Source: Pseudoalteromonas sp. '520P1 No. 423'
GTDB lineage: Bacteria > Pseudomonadota > Gammaproteobacteria > Enterobacterales > Alteromonadaceae
NCBI RefSeq assembly: GCF_001269985.1
Contig: NZ_BBZB01000001.1
Span: forward strand, 1,550,001-1,614,000
DNA length: 64,000 bases
Reading direction: 5' to 3'
The notes under the pieces are model-generated. The model was not told where the DNA came from and did not search any database. It saw only the letters and a list, made by a program, of their open reading frames with translations. Position 1 is the first letter of the stretch, and every line of letters starts with the position of its first letter. Shown in pieces: positions 39,639 through 49,425 of the stretch. Position numbers and translations under genes: made by a program.

Positions 39639-40861
39639 TTTTGAATGCATCAGATGTAAACGAGGCCCCTCAACAGGTTTGTATTTTAGGATCTACCGGT
39701 TCTATTGGTCTGAGTACATTAGACGTGATCCGTCAAAATACTCAATTCACTGTTTTTGCATTAACCGCAGGTCAAAATGATGCACAAATGTTAGCCCAGT
39801 GTATTGAGTTTAAACCTCAATTTGCAGTGATGCATGATGAACACAGTGCTGTGCGCTTAAAAGCAGCCTTGAGTAGCCACAACGCTAAAACACAAGTATT
39901 ATCAGGCACACAAGCTATGTGTGACTTGGTTAAAGCTGATGACGTAGATGTAGTTATGTCTGCCATTGTTGGTGCTGCAGGCTTATTACCTACTTTATCT
40001 GCGGTTGAAGCTGGAAAAAAAGTTCTATTAGCAAATAAAGAATCTTTGGTCATGTCAGGCCAATTATTTATTGATAAAGTTAAAAAGCATGGCGCAGCTT
40101 TATTACCAATTGATAGTGAACATAACGCTATATTTCAATGTTTACCTACGAAAATGCAGCAAGATATAAATAATGGCAACTTATTAGAGCAAGGTATTAG
40201 TAAGATTTTACTCACCGGCTCAGGTGGTCCTTTCTTAAAACGCGATTTAAATACTTTAGCGCAAGTTACTGTTGATGAAGCGGTTGCACATCCTAATTGG
40301 AGTATGGGCAGAAAAATATCTGTTGATTCTGCCACTATGATGAATAAAGGTTTAGAGTTTATAGAGGCTAAATGGCTTTTTAATGCCCAAGTAGATGATA
40401 TTGAAGTTGTAATACATCCACAAAGTATTATTCATTCAATGGTGCAATACCGAGATGGCTCAGTATTGGCGCAAATGGGTAACCCTGATATGCGTACACC
40501 TATTGCACATGCACTTGCTTATCCAAATCGTATAGATTCTGGTGTGAAACCATTAGATTTCAAGGCAATGGCAGACTTTACATTTACTGCACCTGATTTT
40601 TCTCGTTATCCTAATTTAAAATTAGCGATGGATGCTTGTCGTTTAGGGCAAGGCGCAACAACAGCAATTAACGCAGCGAATGAAGTGGCTGTAAATGCAT
40701 TTTTATCAAATAAAGTCGGCTTTACTGATATCTATAAAATTAATGCAGAAGTGTTAAATAAAATGCAAAATGGGCAAGCAATTACTTTAGATGATATTTT
40801 AAATGTAGATAAAGTGGCACGTGCTTATGCCTGTGAAATAATCAATAAGGCACTAAATTAA
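39620..40861 (+). CDS. dxr: 1-deoxy-D-xylulose 5-phosphate reductoisomerase
   Basis: A 413-residue NADPH enzyme that forms 2-C-methyl-D-erythritol 4-phosphate in the MEP isoprenoid pathway. Motifs: NADPH site CILGSTGSIGLSTLDVI, LLANKESLVMSG, PIDSEHNAIFQCL (metal-binding Asp and Glu), and SVDSATMMNKGLEFIEAKWLF. The N-terminus before the nucleotide fold is about 15 residues longer than in E. coli; an ATG at 39635 is an alternative start. It overlaps both cdsA and rseP. Confidence 0.97.
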   Translation: MDNQFMILNASDVNEAPQQVCILGSTGSIGLSTLDVIRQNTQFTVFALTAGQNDAQMLAQCIEFKPQFAVMHDEHSAVRLKAALSSHNAKTQVLSGTQAMCDLVKADDVDVVMSAIVGAAGLLPTLSAVEAGKKVLLANKESLVMSGQLFIDKVKKHGAALLPIDSEHNAIFQCLPTKMQQDINNGNLLEQGISKILLTGSGGPFLKRDLNTLAQVTVDEAVAHPNWSMGRKISVDSATMMNKGLEFIEAKWLFNAQVDDIEVVIHPQSIIHSMVQYRDGSVLAQMGNPDMRTPIAHALAYPNRIDSGVKPLDFKAMADFTFTAPDFSRYPNLKLAMDACRLGQGATTAINAANEVAVNAFLSNKVGFTDIYKINAEVLNKMQNGQAITLDDILNVDKVARAYACEIINKALN

Positions 40862-42213
40862 TGTTTGATTTTATTTGGAACTTAGCTTCATTTATCTTGG
40901 CATTAGGTATTTTAGTGACTGTACATGAGTATGGTCATTTTTGGGTTGCTCGAAAAGCAGGCGTTAAAGTACAGAGATTCTCAATCGGTTTTGGCAAACC
41001 ATTAATCACTTGGTATGACAAACTAGGCACTGAATATGTTATCGCAGCCATTCCTTTAGGTGGTTATGTGAAAATGCTTGATGAACGTGTTGAAGAAGTG
41101 CCTGCGGATGAAAAACACCTATCATTTAATAGTAAGTCGGTGCAATCTCGAATTGCTATTGTAGCGGCTGGACCGTTAGCTAATTTTGCATTTGCAATCG
41201 TTCTTTTATGGGCCATGTATATGCTAGGTGTGCAAACAGTTAAGCCAGTAATCGGTAGCATAGAAACAAGCAGTCGGGCTCAAATTGCAGGCATTAAAGC
41301 AGATCAAACACTTATTTCAATTGGCAATGAAACAGTATTTGACTGGAGAGAAACCACTTTTGCATTGATGCAAAATATGGGGGAATCTAAAGTTAAAGTC
41401 GTGGTTCAAGATCCGGTTGAAGGTCAAGTTGTTAAAAACTTAAACCTTGAAGGTTGGACCTTAGGTAATGATGTTAAATCGCCATTACATTCAGTGGGTA
41501 TTACACCATTTAGACCACAAATCACCACAGAGTTAGCGCATATAGCCGAAGATTCAGCCGCTAAAAAATATGGCTTACAAGTTGGCGATAAAATTTATTT
41601 AGTTGATGGCGAAAAAATCTCGAGTTGGGCTCAGTTAGTCGGTATTATTCAAGCTTCAGCAGATAAATCTTTGTTAATGACTATTAGTCGTGGTGATGAA
41701 AAATTAAACATAAATGTCGTGCCTGATAATAAGCCAACTAAAGATGGGTTTAGCCAAGGCTATTTAGGTGTGGTACCTTTAGCATCAAAGTGGCCAGATG
41801 GTTATATAACAACAAGAAAATATGGCCCAATTGATGGGTTTGTTCAAGGTGTTGATAAAACTTGGCAAATGATATCTTTAAGTTTTGAGATGATTGGAAA
41901 TCTGTTAACAGGGCAGATTTCAGTTAATAATTTAAGTGGACCAATTGGCATAGCACAAGGCGCTGGTGCCAGTGTAAGCTATGGTTTAGTCGCTTTTTTG
42001 AGCTTCTTAGCATTAATTAGTGTTAATTTGGGTGTTTTTAACTTATTGCCCTTGCCAATTCTTGATGGCGGGCATTTAATGTATTACATAATTGAACTTA
42101 TCAGAAAAAAACCAGTCTCTGAAAGGACACAGGAATTTGGTTTTAGAATTGGTGCATTAGTTTTATTATTGTTGACTGGCTTTGCGCTATTCAATGATTT
42201 TATGCGGTTGTAA
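40861..42213 (+). CDS. rseP: Site-2 protease RseP
   Basis: A 450-residue intramembrane zinc metalloprotease that cleaves RseA to release sigma-E and also clears signal peptides. Zinc motif HEYGH near residue 22 in the first helix; the second active-site motif LDGGH near residue 401. Two periplasmic PDZ domains lie between (about 115-220 and 225-305). It shares one base with the dxr stop and is followed by bamA, a sigma-E-linked neighbourhood. Confidence 0.97.
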   Translation: MFDFIWNLASFILALGILVTVHEYGHFWVARKAGVKVQRFSIGFGKPLITWYDKLGTEYVIAAIPLGGYVKMLDERVEEVPADEKHLSFNSKSVQSRIAIVAAGPLANFAFAIVLLWAMYMLGVQTVKPVIGSIETSSRAQIAGIKADQTLISIGNETVFDWRETTFALMQNMGESKVKVVVQDPVEGQVVKNLNLEGWTLGNDVKSPLHSVGITPFRPQITTELAHIAEDSAAKKYGLQVGDKIYLVDGEKISSWAQLVGIIQASADKSLLMTISRGDEKLNINVVPDNKPTKDGFSQGYLGVVPLASKWPDGYITTRKYGPIDGFVQGVDKTWQMISLSFEMIGNLLTGQISVNNLSGPIGIAQGAGASVSYGLVAFLSFLALISVNLGVFNLLPLPILDGGHLMYYIIELIRKKPVSERTQEFGFRIGALVLLLLTGFALFNDFMRL

Positions 42214-42231
42214 AGGGTAAAAGATAATAAA

Positions 42232-44700
42232 ATGGCTATAAAAAAATATTTGGCTGCAACAAGTTTAATAGGAGCAAGTTTTGCTTCATTAGGCCAAACC
42301 GCTTTTATCGTAGAAGATTTAAAAGTTGAAGGGCTGCAAAGGGTTGCGCTTGGTGCTGCATTAACACATATCCCTATCAATGTGGGTGATAACCTAGATG
42401 ACTATACAATATCAAAAACGATAAAGTCATTATATGGTTCAGGTCACTTTGATAACATCAAAGCTTATAGAGATGGACAAACACTTATTTTTAAAGTGAA
42501 AGAGCGTCCTACAATTAGTTTTATCGAATTTGATGGCAATAAAGATATCAAAGATGAGCAACTTAACGAGTCTCTTGAAGGTCAAGATATTCGTCAAGGT
42601 GAGCCTCTAGATAAAACGGTTATTGATAATATCGAAAAAGGTTTAGTTGAGTTTTTCCATAGTATTGGTAAATACAATGCGACAGTTGATATCAGCGTTA
42701 CTAACTTACCGCGTAACCGCGTTAAGTTAAAACTTAAATTTGATGAAGGTGATGCTGCATCGGTTCGTCAAATTAATTTAGTGGGTAATAACCTTTTTTC
42801 TGATGAAGAATTATTACAGCAAGTGGAGTCACAACAAGATTTATCTTGGTTTGACTTCATGGGCAGTGATAGATATCAAAAACAAACGATACAAGGCGAT
42901 TTAGAAAAAGTACGTAGTTACTACTTAGATCGTGGTTATTTACAATTTAATATCGACTCTACTCAAGTATCAGTGAGCCCAGATAAAGAATCAGTTTATG
43001 TATCTGTTAATTTAACTGAAGGCGAAAAATTTAAAGTAAGTGGCTTTGACTTTATAGGCGACTTATTAGGCCGTGAAGAACTGATCCGTTCGGTTATCCC
43101 GCTTAAAGCCGGTGAGCTTTATAATGGCTCAGTAGTTACTTCATCTGAAGAGTTCATTAAAAGCTATTTAGCGCGTTTTGGTTATGCAAATGCTGAAGTA
43201 AGAACAATTCCTGAAGTTGACGAAGAGAATAAAGAAGTAAAGTTAACGTTATCAGTTAATCCTGGTAAGCGAGTTTACGTTCGTCGTATCAATGTTGCAG
43301 GTAATGCAAATACAGCTGATGAAGTTGTACGACGTGAAATGACACAGCTAGAAGGTGGTTGGTTATCAAATCAATCATTAGAGCGCTCAAAAATTCAAAT
43401 TCAACGCTTAATGTATATGGAAAGTGTTGAATTTGATGTTGCACCAGTACCTGGTAAAGATGATCAAGTTGATGTTGATTTTTCAGTAAAAGAGCAATCA
43501 GCAGGTAGCTTTAATGCAGGTCTTGCATATGGTTCATACTATGGTCTGCAATTTAATATTGGTATTAGTGAATCAAACTTCTTAGGTTCAGGTAACCAAG
43601 TTGCGTTTAACATCAATACATCAACAGGTTCTGAAGCTGTTAGCTTATCTCATACAGACCCTTACTTTACGCCTGATGGTGTGAGTTTAGGCAACCGTAT
43701 TTTCTACCGTAACTATGATGCAAGTAAATTTAGTCTAGTAGAATATAAGAGCACTTCATACGGTGTTGGTAGTAACTTGGGATTCCCTATTAATGCAATT
43801 AACCGTATTAATTTTGGTGTGACCTTAAGTAAAGAAGAACTTTCTCAGTTATCAGAATACGAACAAACACGTATCATGCGTGAAACTTTCTTAGACCCAG
43901 AAGATCCAGATGCAGGTTTTGATTTTACAAAGCTTGAATTAAGTGTGGGTTGGTCAAGAATGACGTTAAACCGTGGTTTATTCCCTACAGCGGGTTCTAA
44001 ACAAACGTTAACGCTTAAAGGTACAACACCGGGATCTGATTTAACATACTTTAAAGTTAACTATGATTCTAAGTTCTACTGGCCAATCAGTAATGATCAT
44101 AAGTGGTCATTTATGACACGTGCGGCATTTGGTTACGGTAATGGTTTTGGTACAACCAATGGTTATGACCAAATCCTACCAGTTCAAGAGTTCTTTAGAA
44201 TTCAAGAAACAGAATTACGTGGTTTTGATAGAAATACTATCTTACCAAGAGCGGTTGTTCGTGGACCAAGCCCATTACCTGGTACGCCATCTCCAGATGG
44301 TAACGTAAGTAATATTGGTGGCGATCCAGAGTTTGACCAAATTAGCATGGCTGGTCGTATTGGTGGTAATGCCAAAGCGGTTGCAGGTCTAGAGCTAATT
44401 GTACCAACACCATTTTTAGATGATGACAATACCAGCTCTGTAAGAACTAGCTTCTTTGTTGATGCTGCAAATGTTTGGGATACTGAATTTGATGTAGACC
44501 GCTTCTCTAATTTATCACCAGATGAAAAGGCTAAACTTGATGACTTCTCAGATCCTGCAAGGTTCCGTGTAGCAACAGGTATGTCAGTTCAATGGATATC
44601 TCCTATGGGGCCGATGATTATTAGTTTCGCTTATCCACTTAAAAAAGAAGAAGACGACGATACTAAATCTATTAGCTTTAATATAAGTAATACTTTTTAA
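42232..44700 (+). CDS. bamA: Outer membrane protein assembly factor BamA
   Basis: An 822-residue Omp85 protein, the core of the BAM complex that inserts beta-barrels. A signal peptide (about 1-22) is followed by five POTRA domains (about 24-420), visible as repeated beta-alpha-alpha-beta-beta units such as FIVEDLKVEGLQRVALGAAL and KVSGFDFIGDLLGREELIRS. The 16-strand barrel follows, with the lid-loop region, and the C-terminal residue is Phe (SISFNISNTF), the BAM recognition signal. Confidence 0.97.
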   Translation: MAIKKYLAATSLIGASFASLGQTAFIVEDLKVEGLQRVALGAALTHIPINVGDNLDDYTISKTIKSLYGSGHFDNIKAYRDGQTLIFKVKERPTISFIEFDGNKDIKDEQLNESLEGQDIRQGEPLDKTVIDNIEKGLVEFFHSIGKYNATVDISVTNLPRNRVKLKLKFDEGDAASVRQINLVGNNLFSDEELLQQVESQQDLSWFDFMGSDRYQKQTIQGDLEKVRSYYLDRGYLQFNIDSTQVSVSPDKESVYVSVNLTEGEKFKVSGFDFIGDLLGREELIRSVIPLKAGELYNGSVVTSSEEFIKSYLARFGYANAEVRTIPEVDEENKEVKLTLSVNPGKRVYVRRINVAGNANTADEVVRREMTQLEGGWLSNQSLERSKIQIQRLMYMESVEFDVAPVPGKDDQVDVDFSVKEQSAGSFNAGLAYGSYYGLQFNIGISESNFLGSGNQVAFNINTSTGSEAVSLSHTDPYFTPDGVSLGNRIFYRNYDASKFSLVEYKSTSYGVGSNLGFPINAINRINFGVTLSKEELSQLSEYEQTRIMRETFLDPEDPDAGFDFTKLELSVGWSRMTLNRGLFPTAGSKQTLTLKGTTPGSDLTYFKVNYDSKFYWPISNDHKWSFMTRAAFGYGNGFGTTNGYDQILPVQEFFRIQETELRGFDRNTILPRAVVRGPSPLPGTPSPDGNVSNIGGDPEFDQISMAGRIGGNAKAVAGLELIVPTPFLDDDNTSSVRTSFFVDAANVWDTEFDVDRFSNLSPDEKAKLDDFSDPARFRVATGMSVQWISPMGPMIISFAYPLKKEEDDDTKSISFNISNTF

Positions 44701-44723
44701 CAGAATTTTTAAAGGAATTTATT

Positions 44724-45236
44724 GTGAACAAAATAATTAAATCAAGCATATTCGCAACTATGATGTTAAGCGCTTCATCAGCTGTGATGGCGCATAATGT
44801 AGCAGTAATCGATATGCAGCAAATTTTCAGTCAGTTACCTCAAATGAGCACTATTGAGCAAACGCTACAAACTGAATTTTCAGAACGTCGTCAAGAAATT
44901 GAAAAATTACAAGGCGATATTCGTTTTGAAGCTGAAAAATTTAAGCGTGAAAGCGCAACGATGAGCAAAGCACAAAAAGATGCTTTGACTGAAAAATTAC
45001 AAAATATGCAAAAAGACTTTGCTGCTAAAGCACGTCCTTTAGAGCAAGAAATTAAATTACGTCAAAATCAAGAATTAGCTAAAGTTCAAGCGCTTGTTTT
45101 ACAAGCAGTAGAGTCAGAAGCAAAAGCAAGCAAAATCGACGAAGTAAAAAATAAAGCTGCGTTAGTTTATTTTGATGCTAAAAAGATTAAAGACATTTCT
45201 TCTAAAATTATTGAAAGAGTAAGCAAACTTAAATAA
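44724..45236 (+). CDS. skp: Periplasmic chaperone Skp (OmpH)
   Basis: A 170-residue holdase that carries unfolded outer-membrane proteins to BamA. Start GTG at 44724 follows aaaggaattt. The signal peptide ends VMA-HNV near residue 23. The rest is the Skp body domain plus a long charged coiled-coil (about 45-140) that forms the trimer's tentacles. Between bamA and lpxD as in most gammaproteobacteria; its stop overlaps the lpxD start by one base. Confidence 0.95.
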   Translation: MNKIIKSSIFATMMLSASSAVMAHNVAVIDMQQIFSQLPQMSTIEQTLQTEFSERRQEIEKLQGDIRFEAEKFKRESATMSKAQKDALTEKLQNMQKDFAAKARPLEQEIKLRQNQELAKVQALVLQAVESEAKASKIDEVKNKAALVYFDAKKIKDISSKIIERVSKLK

Positions 45237-46297
45237 TGCAAGATTTCACACTAGCCTACTTGGCTGAATATTTAGGCGCAGAACTCGTTTGTGCTCATAA
45301 TGAAAAAGACACTAAAGCTGTGAGTGAGTTAGTAATAACACGCATCGCAACTTTAGAGTCTGCTCAAAGTGGACAGATTAGTTTTTTAGCGAATAAAAAA
45401 TACCGAAAACAACTTGATATGACTCAAGCAAGTGCAGTTATTTTAACTGATGCTGACACTAAGTACTTTGAAGGTACTAAGCTTGTGTTAGCAAATCCCT
45501 ATTTAGCATATGCGAAACTTGCACAGCTAATGGATACCACGCCAGAGTCTGCTAATGGTGTGCATGCTTCTGCGGTGATACACCCTGATGCAGTTGTAAG
45601 CTCAACTGCTTCAGTTGCCGCTAATGCAGTAATCGAAGCGGGTGCTATAATCGGCGATGACTGTCAAATTGGTCCTGGTTGTTTTATTGGTGAAAGAGCT
45701 AAAATTGGCGCTAATTGTAAAATTTGGGCTAATGCAACTATTTATCATGAAGTAGAGCTAGGTGATAACTGTATTATTCATTCAAATACGGTTTTAGGTT
45801 CTGATGGCTTTGGTTTTGCGAATGAGCAAGGCAAATGGGTTAAAATCCCTCAGCTAGGTTCTGTCATTATAGGTTCCGATGTAGAAATTGGTTCAAGCAC
45901 AACGGTTGATCGTGGTGCGTTAGGTAATACTGAAATACATTCTAATGTGATTATCGATAACCAATGTCAAATTGCACATAATGTTGTGATTGGACAAGGT
46001 ACCGCTATGGCGGCATGTTCGGTTATTGCAGGTAGTACTAAGGTCGGCCAGTATTGTCAAATTGCAGGTTTATGTGGCATAAATGGTCATATTGTAATTT
46101 GTGATAGTGTAATATTAACTGGTATGGCTATGGTAACTTCGTCAATCACTGAGCCTGGGGTTTATTCTTCGGGTATACCACATGGTAAAAATAGAGATTG
46201 GCGTAAACAAATGACGCATTTACGTCATATTGGTGATATGAATAAAAAAATTAAAGAGTTAGAAAAAATCACAGCTACTTTAGTTAAAGTTGAATAA
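45236..46297 (+). CDS. lpxD: UDP-3-O-(3-hydroxyacyl)glucosamine N-acyltransferase
   Basis: A 353-residue lipid A enzyme that adds the N-linked hydroxyacyl chain in the third step. An N-terminal uridine-binding domain (about 1-105) precedes the left-handed beta-helix (about 110-320, hexapeptide repeats) and a C-terminal helix. The catalytic His is in [27 protein letters not shown] is a family motif. One-base overlap with skp suggests coupled translation. Confidence 0.97.
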   Translation: MQDFTLAYLAEYLGAELVCAHNEKDTKAVSELVITRIATLESAQSGQISFLANKKYRKQLDMTQASAVILTDADTKYFEGTKLVLANPYLAYAKLAQLMDTTPESANGVHASAVIHPDAVVSSTASVAANAVIEAGAIIGDDCQIGPGCFIGERAKIGANCKIWANATIYHEVELGDNCIIHSNTVLGSDGFGFANEQGKWVKIPQLGSVIIGSDVEIGSSTTVDRGALGNTEIHSNVIIDNQCQIAHNVVIGQGTAMAACSVIAGSTKVGQYCQIAGLCGINGHIVICDSVILTGMAMVTSSITEPGVYSSGIPHGKNRDWRKQMTHLRHIGDMNKKIKELEKITATLVKVE

Positions 46298-46310
46298 AAG
46301 GAATCGTATT

Positions 46311-46763
46311 TTGGCTAATGAATTAAATGGCTTTAATATTCAAGAAATAATGGCTTTATTACCACATCGTTACCCAATGTTATTGGTTGATAAAGTGGTG
46401 GATTATGAAGCTGGTAAATATTTACATGCAATCAAAAATGTAACAGCTAATGAGCCTATTTTTACTGGTCACTTCCCAGATCAGCCTATTTTCCCAGGCG
46501 TGATGATTTTAGAAGCGATGGCTCAAGCAACTGGTTTATTAGGTTTTAAAACGACTGAAGGTCGTGCTGATAATGAACTATACTTATTTGCTGCAATTGA
46601 TAATGCAAGATTTAAGCAACCAGTTTACCCTGGTGATACGATGCATTTGCATGTAGATTTTATAAAAGAACGTCGTAATTTATGGAAGTTTTATGGTGAA
46701 GCAAAAGTAGACGGCAAGGTTGTTTGTACTGCTGAATTAATGTGTGCTAGAAGAGAGTTATAA
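46311..46763 (+). CDS. fabZ: 3-hydroxyacyl-[acyl-carrier-protein] dehydratase FabZ
   Basis: A 150-residue hot-dog-fold dehydratase of type II fatty acid synthesis. Start is taken as TTG at 46311, with aaaggaa 8 bases before it. A TTG at 46290 inside lpxD would add seven residues without a ribosome site. Catalytic His and Glu lie in [20 protein letters not shown]. It sits between lpxD and lpxA, all competing for or using 3-hydroxyacyl-ACP. Confidence 0.96.
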   Translation: MANELNGFNIQEIMALLPHRYPMLLVDKVVDYEAGKYLHAIKNVTANEPIFTGHFPDQPIFPGVMILEAMAQATGLLGFKTTEGRADNELYLFAAIDNARFKQPVYPGDTMHLHVDFIKERRNLWKFYGEAKVDGKVVCTAELMCARREL

Positions 46764-46765
46764 GC

Positions 46766-47536
46766 GTGATCCATTCCTCTGCGATTATTGAGCCTGGTGC
46801 TCAAATTGGTAAAAATGTAAAAGTAGGTCCTTGGAGCTACATAGGTAATGATGTTGTGATTGGTGATGATTGTATTATTGAGTCACATGTTGTTATTAAG
46901 GGCCCATCTGTAATTGGTTCTGGCAATCATATATTTCAATTTGCGTCAGTAGGTGAAGCCTGCCAAGACAAAAAATATGATAATGAACCAACAAAGCTAA
47001 TTATTGGCGATAATAATATTATTCGTGAATGTGCAACGATTCATCGTGGTACAATACAAGATGAAGGTATAACAAAAATAGGTAGTGATAACTTATTTAT
47101 GGCTTATACCCATGTAGCTCATGATTGTGTTATTGGTGACAATTGTATATTTGCTAATAATGCAAGTGCAGCGGGTCATGTGCATATTGGTGACTGGGTG
47201 ATCCTAGCGGGTAATTCAGGGATACATCAGTTTTGTCATGTTGGTTCACATGCTTTTGTTGGCATGTATTCAGGCATTAATAAAGATGTACCACCATTTG
47301 TTACAACGATTGGCACACCAGCTAAAACTGTTTCAATTAATTCTGAAGGCATGAAACGCAGAGGTTTTGAGTCAGATGAAATCATGGCAACTCGACGTGC
47401 TTATAAAACAGTTTATAGAAAAGGCTTAATGGTTGATGAAGCAATTGAGCAAATGGCTGATGATATTGCAAAATACCCTGCTGTGAAAATGTTTGCTGAC
47501 TTTATTAAAAATTCAGGCCGAGGCATTACACGATAG
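46766..47536 (+). CDS. lpxA: UDP-N-acetylglucosamine acyltransferase LpxA
   Basis: A 256-residue left-handed beta-helix enzyme for the first lipid A step. Start GTG at 46766, two bases after the fabZ stop. Hexapeptide repeats run to about residue 190; the catalytic His is in THVAHDCVIGDN; the C-terminal helical domain follows (RRGFESDEIMATRRAYK). Length equals E. coli (262) within a few residues. Confidence 0.97.
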   Translation: MIHSSAIIEPGAQIGKNVKVGPWSYIGNDVVIGDDCIIESHVVIKGPSVIGSGNHIFQFASVGEACQDKKYDNEPTKLIIGDNNIIRECATIHRGTIQDEGITKIGSDNLFMAYTHVAHDCVIGDNCIFANNASAAGHVHIGDWVILAGNSGIHQFCHVGSHAFVGMYSGINKDVPPFVTTIGTPAKTVSINSEGMKRRGFESDEIMATRRAYKTVYRKGLMVDEAIEQMADDIAKYPAVKMFADFIKNSGRGITR

Positions 47537-47564
47537 TATTTTTTATTATCCACATAAAGCCCAC

Positions 47565-47621
47565 TTCGTGGCAATTTTCTAGCTTGATGTTGTGAGGGCC
47601 ATCCTCACAACAAGCCACGAA
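47565..47621. repeat. Nested palindrome between lpxA and lpxB
   Basis: An outer inverted repeat ttcgtggc (47565-47572) / gccacgaa (47614-47621) encloses an inner 9-bp stem gttgtgagg / cctcacaac with a gccat loop. It fills the 122-base lpxA-lpxB gap and has no T-run. The ccacttcgtgg at its left edge recurs at 29648, so it may be a dispersed intergenic element rather than a one-off. Confidence 0.6.
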
Positions 47622-47659
47622 ATGATTCATTTTAGTCCAATATATAAGAACTCAAAACA

Positions 47660-48814
47660 GTGACAAAACCATTACGTATCGGCATTATTGCCGGAGAACA
47701 TTCAGGCGATATTTTAGGCGCAGGTTTAATTAAAGCCATTAAAGCAATAAACCCCAATGTAGAATTTGAGGGGATTGCTGGTCCAAGAATGAAAGCCCTT
47801 GGATGCCATTCTCATTTTGCGATGGAAGAGTTAGCTGTAATGGGGATTTTTGAAGTCCTACCAAAACTAAAGCGCTTACTTAAAATAAAAAAAGAAATTG
47901 TTCAGCATTTTACTGATAATCCACCGGATGTATTTATTGGCGTAGATGCACCTGACTTTAACTTAAGAGTTGAAAAACCTTTAAAAGAAGCAGGTATCAA
48001 AACAGTGCAGTATGTGAGTCCTTCAGTTTGGGCATGGCGTAAAAAACGCATATTTAAAATTGCCGACGCAACAAACTTAGTACTAGCTTTATTACCATTT
48101 GAAAAATCATTTTATGATGAACATCAGGTACCTTGTCAATTTGTAGGTCATACTCTGGCCGATGAGTTACCGCTAGAAGTTGATCAAAGCGGAGCGAGAG
48201 ACAAACTAGGTTTATCTCAAACTGACAAAGTATTGGCTTTATTACCGGGTAGCCGAAGCTCTGAAGTTAAAGTGCTAAGCGAACCTTATATTCAAGTGGT
48301 CAAATTATTAAAGCAAAAAGTACCAGAGCTAAAAATTGTAGTGCCATTTGTAAATGATAAAAGAAAAGCTGAATTCTCAGAATTTGCATTAAATATCGCG
48401 CCTGAAATTGATTTTATTCTGTTAGATGGACAATCAAGAGAAGCAATGCAATCTGCTGATGCCATATTATTAGCATCAGGCACGGCTACATTAGAGGCGA
48501 TGTTCTTCAAGAAACCTATGGTTGTCGGTTATAGGCTAAAACCGCTGACATATCATTTATTAAATACCTTTTTTACTTTTGATATTAAGCATTTTTCATT
48601 ACCAAACTTATTAGCTGATAAAGCTTTGGTTCCTGAGTTATTTCAAAAAGATTTAACAGCACAGAATTTAGTTGAAAAATTAACGCCTTATTTAATGGAA
48701 GATCAGAGCGAGCTTAAAGAAACATTTATGACCATGCATAAAGCCTTAAGACTTGATGCAAGTAATGAGGCTGCAAAAGCAGTGCTAAATTTAATTAATA
48801 ACGGTGATCACTAA
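47660..48814 (+). CDS. lpxB: Lipid-A-disaccharide synthase LpxB
   Basis: A 384-residue GT19 glycosyltransferase that joins UDP-2,3-diacylglucosamine and lipid X. Start is GTG (47660). Motifs: [41 protein letters not shown], and [21 protein letters not shown]. The gene shares one base with rnhB. It is set off from lpxA by a nested palindrome instead of being tightly packed. Confidence 0.97.
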   Translation: MTKPLRIGIIAGEHSGDILGAGLIKAIKAINPNVEFEGIAGPRMKALGCHSHFAMEELAVMGIFEVLPKLKRLLKIKKEIVQHFTDNPPDVFIGVDAPDFNLRVEKPLKEAGIKTVQYVSPSVWAWRKKRIFKIADATNLVLALLPFEKSFYDEHQVPCQFVGHTLADELPLEVDQSGARDKLGLSQTDKVLALLPGSRSSEVKVLSEPYIQVVKLLKQKVPELKIVVPFVNDKRKAEFSEFALNIAPEIDFILLDGQSREAMQSADAILLASGTATLEAMFFKKPMVVGYRLKPLTYHLLNTFFTFDIKHFSLPNLLADKALVPELFQKDLTAQNLVEKLTPYLMEDQSELKETFMTMHKALRLDASNEAAKAVLNLINNGDH

Positions 48815-49410
48815 TGGAAATAATACGTCCAAATACACATTTAATAGCTGGTGTAGATGAAGTCGGTAGAGGACCTTTAGTAGGTGACGTTGTAACTGCC
48901 GCTGTTATTTTAGATCCAAATAAACCGATTGCAGGCTTAGCTGATTCAAAAAAATTAACTGATAAAAAGCGCCAAGCATTAGCGATTGAAATTAAAGAAA
49001 AAGCATTATGTTATTGCATTGAACGTGCAAATATTCAAGAGATAGATGAGCTTAATATATTACATGCTACTATGCTTGCAATGAAACGCGCAGTTGAGGG
49101 ATTAGCGATACCAGCTGAATTTGTATTTATTGATGGTAATCGCTTGCCTGATATTAGTATTCCAGCACAAGCGATTGTAAAAGGTGATAGCTTAGTTGCA
49201 GAGATAAGTGCGGCATCAATTTTAGCTAAAGTGGCCCGTGATAATGAAATGATTGAGCTTGATAAAGAATTTCCACAATATGGCTTTGCAGGCCACAAAG
49301 GCTACCCAACGAAAGCGCACTTAGCTGCACTTGAAGAATACGGTATTACTGAGCATCATAGAAAAAGCTTTAAACCCGTTAAAAAAATAATAGAAATGCA
49401 GGCTAAATAG
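48814..49410 (+). CDS. rnhB: Ribonuclease HII
   Basis: A 198-residue endonuclease that cuts at ribonucleotides embedded in DNA. The catalytic acidic set is seen in [10 protein letters not shown] (Asp, Glu), in FIDGN (Asp) and in [12 protein letters not shown] (Asp at the end). Conserved lpxB-rnhB-dnaE order; it overlaps lpxB by one base. Confidence 0.97.
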   Translation: MEIIRPNTHLIAGVDEVGRGPLVGDVVTAAVILDPNKPIAGLADSKKLTDKKRQALAIEIKEKALCYCIERANIQEIDELNILHATMLAMKRAVEGLAIPAEFVFIDGNRLPDISIPAQAIVKGDSLVAEISAASILAKVARDNEMIELDKEFPQYGFAGHKGYPTKAHLAALEEYGITEHHRKSFKPVKKIIEMQAK

Positions 49411-49425
49411 GATCATTATTCGATT

